34,351 nt of DNA from positions 1 through 34,351 of the forward strand of contig QKIB01000034.1 in the NCBI GenBank assembly GCA_003249785.1, in the 5' to 3' direction. Made by a program: the position numbers and the translations under genes. The notes below the pieces were generated by a model. The model worked only from the letters and a program-made list of their open reading frames with translations, was not told where the DNA came from and made no database searches. Source of the DNA: Acholeplasmatales bacterium (GTDB lineage: Bacteria > Bacillota_I > Bacilli_A > Acholeplasmatales > Acholeplasmataceae). Shown here piece after piece: positions 16,430 to 25,959 of the stretch (position 1 is its first letter; every line of letters starts with the position of its first letter).

Positions 16430-17737
16430 TTAGAAATTATTATACATTTCAGCAAACTCATCGTGGAACTTAAGAAATCTTTCCTTTAAATCATAATCGA
16501 AATAGTTAGCGAGTTCACTTTGATAAAGTTTCATGACCATGGAATGAGCCATTGGTCTTTTAAAGGGTTTCGGTCCTCTCATGGTGATGTAAAGATCACA
16601 CAACAAAATGATTTGTGCTTCGATTTCAGGTTGGATAATGAGCATTTCCTTTAGGAAATTCTCATTGGCTGTATCTTCGATATGCGCTCTTGCGATATCT
16701 TCACACTTCTGGGCAAGCTGCATGCGTTTGGCAATCTGGGATCCAAGTTCAGTCTTTTCTTTGAGCATGTCATAAGTTTGCTCATCAAAGGTGTTCATGT
16801 CATTCAAGAGATTTTTGATTTCCTGATACTGAAGATGAACTAGCGCATATTTGTTCATCGATTCGATCTTTGCTTGTGGCAAGCCATAGTTATTGGCTAG
16901 CTTTTCGCTCATCATTTGGACTTGATGTGCATGTCTTTTGTCCATGAGTGTATAACTGCTGGAAAAGACAACAGAGAACAAGTCACCAACAATATGCGAG
17001 AAATCGCCTTGAACCTGTCGACGTTTGATGAGTTCCTTCTTACGTTCTTCTTGCATATACTGTCCCATTGAAACAATTGCGTAGACAACAAAGTAGAATA
17101 AAATGAATAATAAAGTCCTTAAAAGAATATCACTGAACTCTGGCAATTGCACAAAGGCAGGTAGAAATTCAACAAAGGTTTGTCCGTTGACCAAGCCATG
17201 AAAATTGTAGGTCCAAATCAGATGGATCGCAGTGAGTAAAGCAAGCAGTGCCTGAAAACTACTACTTAATAGTCTTTTCTCCTGATAAAGTGAGATAACG
17301 ACAACTGCATAGTACATTAGAATATAAGCACCTGTTTCAAAATATTGATTTTGATAGAGACGTGCATAAATCAAAACGGATGAGAAGAAAATATAGAACG
17401 CAGCAACATACATCGCAACCATCTGTTTGGTCTTATCCTCAGGATCCATATTGATGAGCTTACGAAGTAATTTATTGATCACATAAGTAAGTGGTAAAGC
17501 AATAATCGTTACAACCCAGTCACTGGTCTGTCCACTGCTTAAAGACAAAATCAATAAAATGATGGAATACATAATATTGGATAAGAAAATGATATTCTTA
17601 ATAACAACATTTCTTCGGTATAACACAGCTGTATCATTGGTAATGTCTACGCCTTGTTCAAAACCAAAAAACTTGGCAAAAATATTTTTACCAAAGGCTT
17701 TCAAATTCAAGATGCCTCGTTTTTTGGGTTCAGCCAC
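16430..17737 (-). CDS. Six-helix membrane protein with a degenerate HD-GYP-like C-terminal domain
   Basis: A 435-residue protein. About six hydrophobic segments lie in residues 47-224, then a charged linker (228-245) and a helical cytosolic domain. That domain follows the HD-GYP layout: SYTLMDKRHAHQVQMMSEKL (about 261-280) resembles the first helix, YALVHL (297-302) falls where HD is expected, RAHIEDTANE (350-359) where HHE..GxGYP is expected, and ILLCDLYITMRGPKPFKRPM (about 377-396) matches the VADxYDAMTSDRPYRKA segment. The catalytic HD pair and the GYP triplet are not conserved, so cyclic-di-GMP hydrolysis is unlikely; a sensory or scaffold role is inference. Start is GTG at 17737 with AGGATG upstream. 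It follows pgpA by 16 bases. The fold call is from pattern, not from a search. Confidence 0.6.
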   Translation of the reverse strand: MAEPKKRGILNLKAFGKNIFAKFFGFEQGVDITNDTAVLYRRNVVIKNIIFLSNIMYSIILLILSLSSGQTSDWVVTIIALPLTYVINKLLRKLINMDPEDKTKQMVAMYVAAFYIFFSSVLIYARLYQNQYFETGAYILMYYAVVVISLYQEKRLLSSSFQALLALLTAIHLIWTYNFHGLVNGQTFVEFLPAFVQLPEFSDILLRTLLFILFYFVVYAIVSMGQYMQEERKKELIKRRQVQGDFSHIVGDLFSVVFSSSYTLMDKRHAHQVQMMSEKLANNYGLPQAKIESMNKYALVHLQYQEIKNLLNDMNTFDEQTYDMLKEKTELGSQIAKRMQLAQKCEDIARAHIEDTANENFLKEMLIIQPEIEAQIILLCDLYITMRGPKPFKRPMAHSMVMKLYQSELANYFDYDLKERFLKFHDEFAEMYNNF

Positions 17738-17753
17738 TCATCATCATCCTATC

Positions 17754-18323
17754 TTATAAATCAAATATACTGAAACGTTTAACACCAATATCTTCATGTG
17801 CGATTTCTTCGTTCATGACTTGAGCAACTCTTGTGGATGCTGCTGCTGCAATCGCACCGACGATGTCATCCATGAATGTATGACAGATTCCGTCTTCTTT
17901 TCCGGCATCATTGAGTCGTTTTACAATGCCATGCTTGTTGACGTCAATGTCCCCAAAGTTGGTTTGTCCGATGGTTCCATATAAACCAGAAACATCAAGA
18001 CCCATGGTTTCATCAATTCCGAACAATCCCAGATCTTCATAGATGATGTCTTGGATTGGGCCTTTGAACATGCCTTCTTCTGCCAATCGATCAATTTCTG
18101 CTGCCAGCTGAACGTGATGAAAGACATCACGCAGTGATAAGATCTTTTCTACTGATTCAATACAGATGTCACGAGAGATATCATCTGTATATTTGGATTG
18201 TTGCTGAAATGAAATTTCTGCAATCGCTTCAATGGTCACACCTCGATTAAGTAAAGTCTTTTTATTGAAGTCAAACATTTCCTGTCTTGTAAAGATAATT
18301 TTCTTGGCGTTTTTATGCACCAT
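17754..18323 (-). CDS. Phosphatidylglycerophosphatase A family protein (YutG-like)
   Basis: A 189-residue soluble protein matching the Bacillota YutG/LtrC branch of phosphatidylglycerophosphatase A. Landmarks: LLNRGVTIEAIAEISFQQQ, CIESVEKILSLRDVFHHVQ, EDLGLFGIDETMGLDVSGLYGTIGQTNFG and HTFMDDIVGAIAAAASTRVAQ with the conserved Asp pair. PgpA enzymes dephosphorylate phosphatidylglycerol phosphate; whether the YutG branch does so is less certain. I prefer the ATG at 18323, nine bases after AAGGGA; an earlier ATG at 18332 directly abuts that site. It overlaps fmt by 11 bases and is followed closely by the HD-GYP-like membrane gene. Confidence 0.85.
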   Translation of the reverse strand: MVHKNAKKIIFTRQEMFDFNKKTLLNRGVTIEAIAEISFQQQSKYTDDISRDICIESVEKILSLRDVFHHVQLAAEIDRLAEEGMFKGPIQDIIYEDLGLFGIDETMGLDVSGLYGTIGQTNFGDIDVNKHGIVKRLNDAGKEDGICHTFMDDIVGAIAAAASTRVAQVMNEEIAHEDIGVKRFSIFDL

Positions 18324-19254
18324 ATGAATCATTCCCTTCTATGAAGTCATCACCCTTTTGGATGATGGTTTGTCCATTAAGAAAATCCTTGATTGCCATC
18401 CGTTTTTTCCCTTGAACTTGTATTTCAAGGATTTCTACAGCTTTGTCAGCGGCTTGTATGATGAGTTCCTTTGTTGCCTCTAGAACTCGGCCAGGTTTTT
18501 GCTTAGTTTCTATTATATCACTGATTTGTGCTTGATAGAACTTGATCAGCTGATTTTTAAACATGATATATCCGCCTGGTTCAGGCGATAAACCTCGTAT
18601 TCTGTTCACGATGTGATCAGCATTTTGATTGAAATCAAGATGTTCATCTTCTCGTTTGAGTGTATATGCAAAAGTGACTTCATCAGGATTTTGTTTGGTT
18701 TTTGGTGCTTGATGATTTTGAAGTTCAGCAAGAACACCTAGAATCATCTGACTTCCAAGGATACTCAATTTATGAGATAAAGAACCATAGGTATCCTTTG
18801 GGTCTATCTTGAGTCTCTCTTGTCTGATAAGATCGCCACTATCCATCTCATAAGCCATATGCATGATGGTAATCCCGGTTTCATTACAGCCATCAAAAAG
18901 CGCATATTGAATGGGAGCACCGCCTCTGTATTTAGGGAGGAGTGAGCCATGAACATTAATCGCTGGAACAGCATCTAAAAGTGCTTTGGGAAGCATTTGT
19001 CCATACGCTGCTGTTATCAATAGATCTGGATTGAGTTCAATGATTCTTTGATATGATGTTCTCAGTTTTTGAGGTTGAAACACATCAAGATGATGTTTTT
19101 CTGCAAACACCTTGACTGGAGATGGAGTCAACATCTTCTTTCTTCCAGTTGGTTTGTCTGGTTGTGTGACAACCAGGCATATGTCATGTTTTTCTCTGAT
19201 TTTTTCAAAGATTGGAACTGCAAATTCTGGTGTTCCCATCACAACAATTTTCAT
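18313..19254 (-). CDS. fmt: Methionyl-tRNA formyltransferase
   Basis: A 313-residue enzyme that formylates initiator Met-tRNA with 10-formyltetrahydrofolate. The N-terminal catalytic domain starts MKIVVMGTPEFAVPIFEKI and contains HGSLLPKYRGGAPIQ (catalytic His and the SLLP loop) and a later EMDSGDLIRQE. The C-terminal tRNA-binding domain follows (from about 205, NRIRGLSPEPGGYIMFKNQ). Length is typical. The ATG at 19254 has AGGTGAT eight bases upstream, inside the priA stop region. The priA-fmt pairing is common in Bacillota; the deformylase gene often found between them is absent here. Confidence 0.97.
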   Translation of the reverse strand: MKIVVMGTPEFAVPIFEKIREKHDICLVVTQPDKPTGRKKMLTPSPVKVFAEKHHLDVFQPQKLRTSYQRIIELNPDLLITAAYGQMLPKALLDAVPAINVHGSLLPKYRGGAPIQYALFDGCNETGITIMHMAYEMDSGDLIRQERLKIDPKDTYGSLSHKLSILGSQMILGVLAELQNHQAPKTKQNPDEVTFAYTLKREDEHLDFNQNADHIVNRIRGLSPEPGGYIMFKNQLIKFYQAQISDIIETKQKPGRVLEATKELIIQAADKAVEILEIQVQGKKRMAIKDFLNGQTIIQKGDDFIEGNDSYGA

Positions 19255-19262
19255 ATGATCAC

Positions 19263-21581
19263 CTACACTATATCTAGATTTGGATAATATCTGAATGTGA
19301 CATCTTTTTGTTTCATGGCATCTATCAGGTGAAAGATCTTTGCATCGAAAGGCTTTTCTGACTTGGTGGAGACAACAAATCTGAATTGATCCCTGATTCT
19401 CTGAATCATGGCAGCTGTTGGTCCTAAAACGTCCAGACCTTCTTGAGCAAATTTCTTCTTAAGTAAGAATGCCTGTTGATACGTCTTGAGATACTGCTCA
19501 CCCTCAACCAATACCTGTGCTGTATGTTTAAAAGGTGGATAATCTCCTAATTTTCTATAATAGATGGCTTCTTTATAAAAGTCATCATAGGTCGTTTTAA
19601 CATTTTGGATGGCATAATGATCTAGATCATAGCCTTGAATGATGGCTTCACCGGGTAAGAATCTACCGGATCGACCAGTGACTTGAGTCAAGAGCATGTA
19701 TGCATCTTCACTTGCGTGAAATGATGGAACACGTAGTGCCATATCAGCCATGAGGACACCAACAAGCGTTACATTAGGAAAATCAAGTCCTTTAGCAACC
19801 ATTTGTGTGCCTAACAAAATATCTGCTTTCTGGTTCATGAAATCAACCCATAAGGCTTCATGTTTACCTTTGTTTTTAGTCGTTGTGGCATCCATGCGAA
19901 TGATCTTTGCCTCTGGGAGTGCTTTTTGCAACATCTTTTGGACATATTCAATACCTACACCGACAGGTTTAACCGTTTCCTGTCCACAAACTTCACATGT
20001 TTGTTCATAAGGCCTTTCGTATCCACAATAATGACACTTCAGTGTTTTCTTATCCTCATAATAAGTCAAAGAAATATCGCAATGCGGGCAAGTTGGGACA
20101 TCACCACATTGTCTACACATCACAAATGGAGCAAAACCCTTTCGATTGAATAAAAGAATGGTTTGTTCATGTTTATTGAGTCTCTCTTCCATTGCAGAAA
20201 GGAGTTTCCTAGAAAATATTGATGTATGTTTCTCTTTAAGTTCTTGTTTCATATCAACGAATGTAATCTTAGGCAATTGATGATGATCAAACCTGTGATT
20301 CAGTTCTAAAAGTTCAATTTCATGATTCAAAGCGCGATACATCGTGACGACACTGGGTGTCGCACTTCCTAAAACAACAGGTATTTGGTGAATCTTTGAG
20401 CGGAGATCAGCAATTGATCTCGCATCGTAATAGACACCTTCTTGTTGTTCATAAGACTGATCTTGTTCTTCATCAATGATGATGAGACCCAGTTGATCGA
20501 TTGGTTGAAACACAGCACTTCTTGTTCCAAGTAGAATATGTGCTTCATTTTTCTGAATCAGTTGGTATTGATCATAAAGTTCCCCTTGAGAAAGACCACT
20601 ATGATAAAGGGCAACATGTTCAAATTTGGACTTTAGTCGTTGTGCCATAGGTCCAATCAAAGTGATTTCCGGTACAAGAATCATCACATTTTCTTTATTG
20701 TTGATCACATCTTCAATCAGTTTGATATAGACTTCTGTTTTGCCTGAACCTGTGACACCTTTAAGAAGAAAGGTTTGTTTGGATCCAAATCCGGATTTGA
20801 TTTTTTGATAAGCGTGTTTTTGCTCATGATTGAGAACCACTTTCTTGTCTTCGAGCTCAAAATGATGTCCTATGGTTCTAGATGTTTCTTTTAAATCAGG
20901 TATCAATACCTCATGTTTTACCAAAGTGTTGATGTTGGATTGAGACAATCCAAGGTCATGCAATGCCTTTTTTTCATAGGTGTGATTGGTCATATATGCA
21001 TCAAGCACTAATGGATAGAGATCAATTTTCTCATACGTATGGTTCACATTAAACGTATAGAATGTTTTCTTAATCGATGATCCTTTTTGCTTGTAGATAC
21101 GTTTGATATCGATGATTCCGGCATCATAAAGTCTTTTGATCTGAGGATAATATGTAATGTCTTCTGTTTTACTCAGTCTCCATAATCCTTTTGAATTGAA
21201 TTTGTCTTTAAACTCAGCTGGTATTTTCTTTTCATCCAAAAGCACAATCTCTTTTTGGTATTGCATTTGTAATCCAATTGGTAAGACGGTTGCAAAAACT
21301 GAACTATATAAGTTGGGGGATGTTGCCAAAATCGCATCAATCATCATAAATGTTTCATCGGTGATGGATGGGAGAATATCGAGAACTTCCATGATTTCTT
21401 TGGTTGCTTCCTCACTTTGTTCAACCAACTCGATGACATATCCCATTCTGATCATGGATCCAAAGGGAACCATGACGCGCATGCCACGCATCAAAAAACC
21501 ATCAAAACGAGAAGGTACGATATAGTCGAAAATCTGATTCACTTCTTCATGTTTGATATCAATGATGAGCTTTGCAAACAT
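19263..21581 (-). CDS. priA: Primosomal replication-restart helicase PriA
   Basis: A 772-residue PriA, which reloads the replisome at stalled forks. The N-terminal DNA-binding domain starts MFAKLIIDIKHEEVNQIFDY. The helicase core has Walker A in LLKGVTGSGKTEVYIKL, Walker B as DEEQDQSYEQQ and GSATPSVVT. Four CxxC pairs (CRQC, CPHC, CHYC, CEVC) form the two zinc sites. Motifs V and VI lie in LLGTQMVAKGLDFPNVTLVG and LTQVTGRSGR. I start at the ATG at 21581, six bases after GGGTG; another ATG four codons earlier has no binding site and lies almost on the expected transcription start. It leads the priA-fmt-pgpA run. Confidence 0.97.
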   Translation of the reverse strand: MFAKLIIDIKHEEVNQIFDYIVPSRFDGFLMRGMRVMVPFGSMIRMGYVIELVEQSEEATKEIMEVLDILPSITDETFMMIDAILATSPNLYSSVFATVLPIGLQMQYQKEIVLLDEKKIPAEFKDKFNSKGLWRLSKTEDITYYPQIKRLYDAGIIDIKRIYKQKGSSIKKTFYTFNVNHTYEKIDLYPLVLDAYMTNHTYEKKALHDLGLSQSNINTLVKHEVLIPDLKETSRTIGHHFELEDKKVVLNHEQKHAYQKIKSGFGSKQTFLLKGVTGSGKTEVYIKLIEDVINNKENVMILVPEITLIGPMAQRLKSKFEHVALYHSGLSQGELYDQYQLIQKNEAHILLGTRSAVFQPIDQLGLIIIDEEQDQSYEQQEGVYYDARSIADLRSKIHQIPVVLGSATPSVVTMYRALNHEIELLELNHRFDHHQLPKITFVDMKQELKEKHTSIFSRKLLSAMEERLNKHEQTILLFNRKGFAPFVMCRQCGDVPTCPHCDISLTYYEDKKTLKCHYCGYERPYEQTCEVCGQETVKPVGVGIEYVQKMLQKALPEAKIIRMDATTTKNKGKHEALWVDFMNQKADILLGTQMVAKGLDFPNVTLVGVLMADMALRVPSFHASEDAYMLLTQVTGRSGRFLPGEAIIQGYDLDHYAIQNVKTTYDDFYKEAIYYRKLGDYPPFKHTAQVLVEGEQYLKTYQQAFLLKKKFAQEGLDVLGPTAAMIQRIRDQFRFVVSTKSEKPFDAKIFHLIDAMKQKDVTFRYYPNLDIV

Positions 21582-21597
21582 AGTTTCACCCATTTTT

Positions 21598-21603
21598 ATT
21601 ATA
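21598..21603 (-). promoter_or_regulatory. Candidate -10 of the priA promoter
   Basis: TATAAT on the minus strand, 16 bases upstream of the priA start codon and directly after the rbfA terminator. The -35 position reads TACTTT, a poor match. The leader would be very short. Confidence 0.4.
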
Positions 21604-21616
21604 TCATCAAATAAAC

Positions 21617-21640
21617 AAAAAAAGTAACCTAGGTTACTTT
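21617..21640 (-). terminator. Intrinsic terminator of the rimP-rbfA operon
   Basis: A perfect palindrome, AAAGTAACCT-AGGTTACTTT (21621-21640), forms an 8-bp stem with a CTAG loop and is followed on the minus strand by a T-run. The rbfA stop codon lies inside the stem. Confidence 0.88.
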
Positions 21641-21975
21641 AATGTTTTTAAAAGCTTATCGATATGATTTCCGTAAGCAAGTGCTTCATCATATTTGAAG
21701 ACCAACTCAGGAATCTTTCTAATGTTCTTGATTTTTTTTGCCAATTCCATACGAATTAATACCTTGCTTTCATCGATGGCATGGTGAGCTTTTTCAATGA
21801 CTTTAGGATCATCGCTTAAAATGGTGTAGAAAATCGTTGCAAAACTCAAGTCCTTGGTGACTTTGACTTCAGTTAAATTGATGTAACCAAAGCTTTTGTC
21901 CTTAACGGCTTGATTGACAATGGATGCAAGTTCTCGTTGAATGAGACTTGCCAGACGGTCTGTCGTAATTGACAT
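21634..21975 (-). CDS. rbfA: 30S ribosome-binding factor A
   Basis: A 113-residue RbfA, a KH-like protein that binds late 30S precursors and 16S rRNA. Family pattern: TDRLASLIQRELASIVNQAVKD at the start, then FGYINLTEVKVTKDLSFATIFYTIL and a C-terminal IRKIPELVFKYDEALAYG with the conserved helix before the end. I start at the ATG at 21975, eight bases after GAGGTG; the frame extends five codons farther, into infB, without a binding site. It is the last gene of the operon. Confidence 0.95.
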   Translation of the reverse strand: MSITTDRLASLIQRELASIVNQAVKDKSFGYINLTEVKVTKDLSFATIFYTILSDDPKVIEKAHHAIDESKVLIRMELAKKIKNIRKIPELVFKYDEALAYGNHIDKLLKTLK

Positions 21976-21976
21976 G

Positions 21977-23824
21977 TTATTCCACCTCAACTTCCTTCAT
22001 TTGTGAAGCTTCAATGATGTCACCAATCTTGATGTCATTATAATTTTCAATACTGAGTCCGCATTCGTAGCCATTCTTGACTTCTTTTGCATCATCCTTG
22101 AACCGCTTGAGTGATGCAAGCTTGCCTTCATAAGCAACAATACCGTCTCTGATGACACGGACTAAAGCATCACGTTTGATGACGCCATCCGTGACATAAC
22201 AACCTGCAATGGTTCCCACTTTGGAGACTTTGAAGGTTTCTCTAACTTCAGCTTGACCAGTAACAATTTCTTCAAAGGTTGGTTCGAGCATCCCCTTAAG
22301 AGCTGCTTCAATATCTTCTTGGACACGATAGATGATGTTATAAAGTCTGATTTCAACACCTTGCTGATCAGCAACTTGCTTGACGGCAGATGTTGGTCTG
22401 ACATTGAATCCGATGACAATTGCATTGGATGCATTCGCTAAGGTCACATCACTTTCAGTGATGGCACCTACGGTTGATCTAACGACATTCACGTGGAATC
22501 CATCAATATCGATTTTCTCAAGTAAACCCTTTAGGGCTTCAATCGATCCATGAACATCACCTTTGATGATGATATTCAGTTCTTTTTCTGTGCTTTCCAT
22601 TTGACCCAACATAGAATCAAGTGATGTTTTCTTGACCGCTTTGAGTTCTGTTTCTTTTTGTCTGGATTGACGTTCACTTGCAATCTGTCTTGTAATCTTT
22701 TCATCTGTGAACGCCATGAAAACATCTCCGGCAAGTGGGACTTCATTTAAGCCAGTAATTTCAATTGGCTGTGAAGGTACTGCTTCATTATAACGACGTT
22801 TGAGGTCATCTTGCATGGTACGGATTTTGCCATATGTGTTACCAATGACGATATAATCACCAACATGCAAGGTTCCAGTTTCAACGATTAAGGTTGCTAC
22901 GGCACCTCTGCCTTTATCCAGTCTTGCTTCAATGACTGTGCCTTTGGCCAAACGATTCGGATTGGCTTTAAATTCTTCAATTTCACTCAAGAGTTGAATG
23001 ACATCCAGGAGTTCATCAATACCTTGTTTTTTAAGTGCAGATACACGAACAAATGGTGTTTTACCACCCCATGCTTCAGGTACAAGTCCTTTTTCTGATA
23101 ATTCTGTCATGACGCGATCAGGATTAGCTCCTACTTTATCCATCTTGTTGACAGCAACAATGATGGGCACTTTTGCCGCATTGGCATGATCAATTGCTTC
23201 AATGGTTTGTGGCATGACGCCATCATCAGCAGCTACAACTAAAACAACGATATCGGTGACTTTAGCACCTCTTGCTCTCATTTCAGTAAATGCAGCATGA
23301 CCTGGGGTATCAATGAAGGTGATTGGTTCACCATTTCTAATGACCTGATAAGCACCAATATGCTGAGTGATACCTCCGGCTTCACCTTCGACGACTCTGG
23401 ATTTTCTAATGGCATCCAGTAACGTTGTTTTCCCATGGTCAACATGTCCCATGACGGTGACAATCGCTGGTCTTTTTTTCATATCATTGGGATCATCGAC
23501 GATTTCCATTTCATCAAAACGGGTCACATCAGTGATCACTTCGTCTTCGACTTTATAACCTTCATCAAGAGCAATGACTTCAATGGTATCACGATCAATC
23601 ACCTGATTGATCGATGTCATCAATCCAAGTTGCATCAGCTTTTTGATCATGGCAGCATTGCTTAGGTTCAAACCTTCTGCGACTGCTGCGACATTCATGT
23701 CTGGCTTATAGATGAATATTTTGTCTCCTGTTTGCTTCTTTTCTCTTTTTGGACCATGATTAACTGGTCGCTTATTTGAGAAGTTTTTCTTGTTGTTGGA
23801 TTTTCTGTTGTTTGCAGGCATCAT
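21977..23824 (-). CDS. infB: Translation initiation factor IF-2
   Basis: A 615-residue IF-2, the GTPase that brings formyl-Met-tRNA to the 30S subunit. A short basic N-terminus ([20 protein letters not shown]) is followed by the IF2 N-domain (about 45-75). The G domain carries GHVDHGKTT (about 129-137), DTPGHAAF and VAVNKMDK. Domains II, C1 and C2 follow to the C-terminal [25 protein letters not shown]. The long N-terminal extension of enteric IF-2 is missing, as usual in compact Bacillota. Two ATG codons stand in tandem at 23824/23821 behind AAGGAAG. It is coupled to rbfA, which starts one base before its stop ends. Confidence 0.98.
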   Translation of the reverse strand: MMPANNRKSNNKKNFSNKRPVNHGPKREKKQTGDKIFIYKPDMNVAAVAEGLNLSNAAMIKKLMQLGLMTSINQVIDRDTIEVIALDEGYKVEDEVITDVTRFDEMEIVDDPNDMKKRPAIVTVMGHVDHGKTTLLDAIRKSRVVEGEAGGITQHIGAYQVIRNGEPITFIDTPGHAAFTEMRARGAKVTDIVVLVVAADDGVMPQTIEAIDHANAAKVPIIVAVNKMDKVGANPDRVMTELSEKGLVPEAWGGKTPFVRVSALKKQGIDELLDVIQLLSEIEEFKANPNRLAKGTVIEARLDKGRGAVATLIVETGTLHVGDYIVIGNTYGKIRTMQDDLKRRYNEAVPSQPIEITGLNEVPLAGDVFMAFTDEKITRQIASERQSRQKETELKAVKKTSLDSMLGQMESTEKELNIIIKGDVHGSIEALKGLLEKIDIDGFHVNVVRSTVGAITESDVTLANASNAIVIGFNVRPTSAVKQVADQQGVEIRLYNIIYRVQEDIEAALKGMLEPTFEEIVTGQAEVRETFKVSKVGTIAGCYVTDGVIKRDALVRVIRDGIVAYEGKLASLKRFKDDAKEVKNGYECGLSIENYNDIKIGDIIEASQMKEVEVE

Positions 23825-23837
23825 ATCACTTCCTTCT

Positions 23838-24116
23838 TTAATGCATCAATAGTTGAGCGAACCCCCTGTCGGTCAGACCAATCACTTTGATGTCTTGTTT
23901 GCCTATAGATTGAGATAATTCTAAAGATGAATACTTTTCGATGACTTCAACTGCATATGACTTGGATTTGTCATAGATTTTTTTCTTCGTCAAATCCGAT
24001 GCATCTGTAGCCAGTAAGATGAGAAAAACCTGTCCGTTTCTGAGCGCCTGAATGGTCAGTTCAGTGCCAACTGTGACTTTTCTTGCCCGATAGGCAAGAC
24101 CGATGTTATGATTCAT
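23838..24116 (-). CDS. ylxQ: YlxQ, ribosomal protein L7Ae-like RNA-binding protein
   Basis: A 92-residue protein of the L7Ae/L30e/YlxQ family, predicted to bind kink-turn RNA. Pattern: [24 protein letters not shown] at the N-terminus, then [21 protein letters not shown] and a C-terminal [12 protein letters not shown], all typical of YlxQ. It starts at 24116, overlapping ylxR by 11 bases with only a weak site, so it is probably coupled. Position between ylxR and infB is the standard one in Bacillota and supports the call. Confidence 0.92.
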   Translation of the reverse strand: MNHNIGLAYRARKVTVGTELTIQALRNGQVFLILLATDASDLTKKKIYDKSKSYAVEVIEKYSSLELSQSIGKQDIKVIGLTDRGFAQLLMH

Positions 24117-24375
24117 GAATCAGCTTCAGCAAATCTTCATAAATCTGATCAGGAACCAAAACTTCGAGTTTCTTGTCAAGTGCTTTGTTTTTCTTAGCAA
24201 GCAAAATCACGTCTTTGTTCAGTTTGAGATACGCACCACGACCTGGTGCTTTGCCATTTAAATCAATGGAGACAACACCTTCTTTGGTTGCTGCAATACG
24301 AATCAATTCTTTTTTAGGACAGACTTCCTTAGTGACGACACAAGTTCTCATGGGTATTTTCTTGACTTTAGCCAT
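24106..24375 (-). CDS. ylxR: YlxR/RnpM family RNA-binding protein
   Basis: An 89-residue DUF448 protein. The hallmark segments PMRTCVVTKEVCPKKELIRIA and GKAPGRGAYLKLNKDVI are both present. In Bacillus the homologue (RnpM) binds and modulates RNase P RNA; a DNA-linked regulatory role has also been proposed, so the exact job here is open. The ATG at 24375 has AGAGGTGA eight bases upstream. It lies 23 bases after nusA and overlaps ylxQ. Confidence 0.94.
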   Translation of the reverse strand: MAKVKKIPMRTCVVTKEVCPKKELIRIAATKEGVVSIDLNGKAPGRGAYLKLNKDVILLAKKNKALDKKLEVLVPDQIYEDLLKLIHES

Positions 24376-24398
24376 CTAGTTCACCTCTTTATTAAACG

Positions 24399-25469
24399 TT
24401 AATATAAGATGCCTTCGCCTTGAGCCATGGTTTCGCTCTTGATATCAATGGACCATCCGCATGCTTGAACTGCAAGTTTGACGTTTTGTCCGAGTTTACC
24501 GATTGCAAGCGATAACTGATTGTCAGGTACGATGGCGAGGGCTGTCTTTTCCTTTGGATTCACTCTGGTGACTGCAATGACTTCAGCAGGTTGAAGCGCA
24601 TTGGCAATCAATTCTTTTTCATTGTCGCTCCAACGGAATAAGTCTATCTTTTCATCACTGAGCGCTTTAACGATTTCACGGATTCTAGCTCCGCCTTCAC
24701 CAACACATGCTCCAATAGGATCGACTTTGGGATCATTGGATTTCACACCAATCTTGGAACGATCACCTGGATCACGAGAAATCCCCATAACTTCGATGAT
24801 ACCGTCTTTGATTTCTGGTATGAAGCTTTCCAAAAGACGGATAATCAGACTAGGATGTGAACGTGTAACGAACACTTTTGGCCACTTGGTCTTCATTTCT
24901 ACATCTGAAACATAAACTCTGACATAATCTCCGATATGGAAATTGTCCTTAGGGAGTGCTTCCTTCTTAGGCAATAGTGTGGTTAGATCTTTACCGATAT
25001 CGAGTCTGAAATGATCATCAGCTACGTCAATGACGCGTGCAGTGAGCATTTCATGCTCATATGCCTTAAAGTGCTTGTATAAGTTTTCCTTTTGGAAATT
25101 GATCAATGTTTCATTGAGTCTGCTCTTGAAGTCGCGAACTGCAAAGTGTCCGAATTCTTTGGGATCAATTTTTTGTTCAAGAATATCACCGACTTTGATT
25201 CTTGAATTGATTTGTTTTGCTTCTTCTAGTAGTATTTGTGTGTAATTCTTGTCTGCATCCATGCTGTATTCATCTACAACTAGATGTTGCTTATACACGA
25301 GAATCTCTGCTTTTTCTTCTTTAATTTCAACACGGCAGGAACGCACGTCATGTGCTTTCTTGCAGCCTGCGATCATCCCTTGGACAAACGCTTCAACGAC
25401 TTGGTCATGTGATAATTCTTTTTCATCAGCAACTGCATCGATGTTTTTGAAAAATTCTTTGCTTATCAT
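24399..25469 (-). CDS. nusA: Transcription elongation/termination factor NusA
   Basis: A 356-residue NusA that binds RNA polymerase and nascent RNA. The N-terminal RNAP-binding domain starts MISKEFFKNIDAVADEKELS; the S1 domain is around 130-200 (LTARVIDVADDHFRLDIG); two KH domains follow (ISRDPGDRSKIGVKSNDPKVDPIGACVGEGGARI, then LAIGKLGQNVKLAVQACGW). The C-terminal acidic repeats of enteric NusA are absent, as in Bacillota. I chose the ATG at 25469 because AGGAGG stands seven bases upstream; the frame runs 17 codons farther, into rimP, with no binding site. Confidence 0.97.
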   Translation of the reverse strand: MISKEFFKNIDAVADEKELSHDQVVEAFVQGMIAGCKKAHDVRSCRVEIKEEKAEILVYKQHLVVDEYSMDADKNYTQILLEEAKQINSRIKVGDILEQKIDPKEFGHFAVRDFKSRLNETLINFQKENLYKHFKAYEHEMLTARVIDVADDHFRLDIGKDLTTLLPKKEALPKDNFHIGDYVRVYVSDVEMKTKWPKVFVTRSHPSLIIRLLESFIPEIKDGIIEVMGISRDPGDRSKIGVKSNDPKVDPIGACVGEGGARIREIVKALSDEKIDLFRWSDNEKELIANALQPAEVIAVTRVNPKEKTALAIVPDNQLSLAIGKLGQNVKLAVQACGWSIDIKSETMAQGEGILY

Positions 25470-25479
25470 TGTTATCCTC

Positions 25480-25920
25480 CTAAAATTTGATTGACGTACG
25501 CATCTTGCTGGCATCATCAAATTTGATTTCGATTTTCTTGAAACGACCTCTGTCGTTGATTTCCAATACTATTATATCATTTTCAAATGATATCAGTGTT
25601 CCAGTTCCCTTATATTTTGGCGATGCTAGAAAAATATAGGAACCGACTGCTTTTGTAAGGGATTCTCGATCCTCAATGGGGCGCTCTGCACCTAAAGATG
25701 AGAGTTCGAGATAATAATCAGGATCGAGATCATCATCAGTGAGTGATTCTTGAAATTCAAGATGGATCTTTTCGAGTTCATCGATATCGATGGTATCGGT
25801 ATCAAGTAAGATCTCAACGATTTTCTCTCCATATTCCCTTTTGAGCTTAATGCTGTAGATTTCCAACCCACTACGATCAAGGATTGGGATTAACTTTTTT
25901 CTCATATTTTCTAAATTCAT
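25480..25920 (-). CDS. rimP: Ribosome maturation factor RimP
   Basis: A 146-residue RimP, needed for maturation of the 30S head. Family pattern: an N-terminal domain with LDRSGLEIYSIKLKREYG and VEILLDTDTIDIDELEKI, the conserved YYLELSSLGAERPI (usually LEVSSPGxxRPL), and a C-terminal SH3-like barrel (KGTGTLISFENDIIVLEIN). The ATG at 25920 has GAGGT seven bases upstream. It is the first gene of the rimP-nusA-ylxR-ylxQ-infB-rbfA operon. Its leader carries a terminator-like hairpin, so operon expression may be attenuated. Confidence 0.95.
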   Translation of the reverse strand: MNLENMRKKLIPILDRSGLEIYSIKLKREYGEKIVEILLDTDTIDIDELEKIHLEFQESLTDDDLDPDYYLELSSLGAERPIEDRESLTKAVGSYIFLASPKYKGTGTLISFENDIIVLEINDRGRFKKIEIKFDDASKMRTSIKF

Positions 25921-25930
25921 TTTGACCTCA

Positions 25931-25959
25931 ATAAAACGAGTGGAATCATCATCCCACTC
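25931..25959 (-). promoter_or_regulatory. Terminator-like hairpin in the rimP operon leader
   Basis: On the minus strand GAGTGGGA pairs with TTCCACTC (one G-U) around a 6-base loop and is followed by GTTTTATT, right before the rimP ribosome binding site. With the start near 25967, the hairpin spans about +9 to +30. It resembles an attenuator; the hairpin could also affect mRNA stability. Confidence 0.5.
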
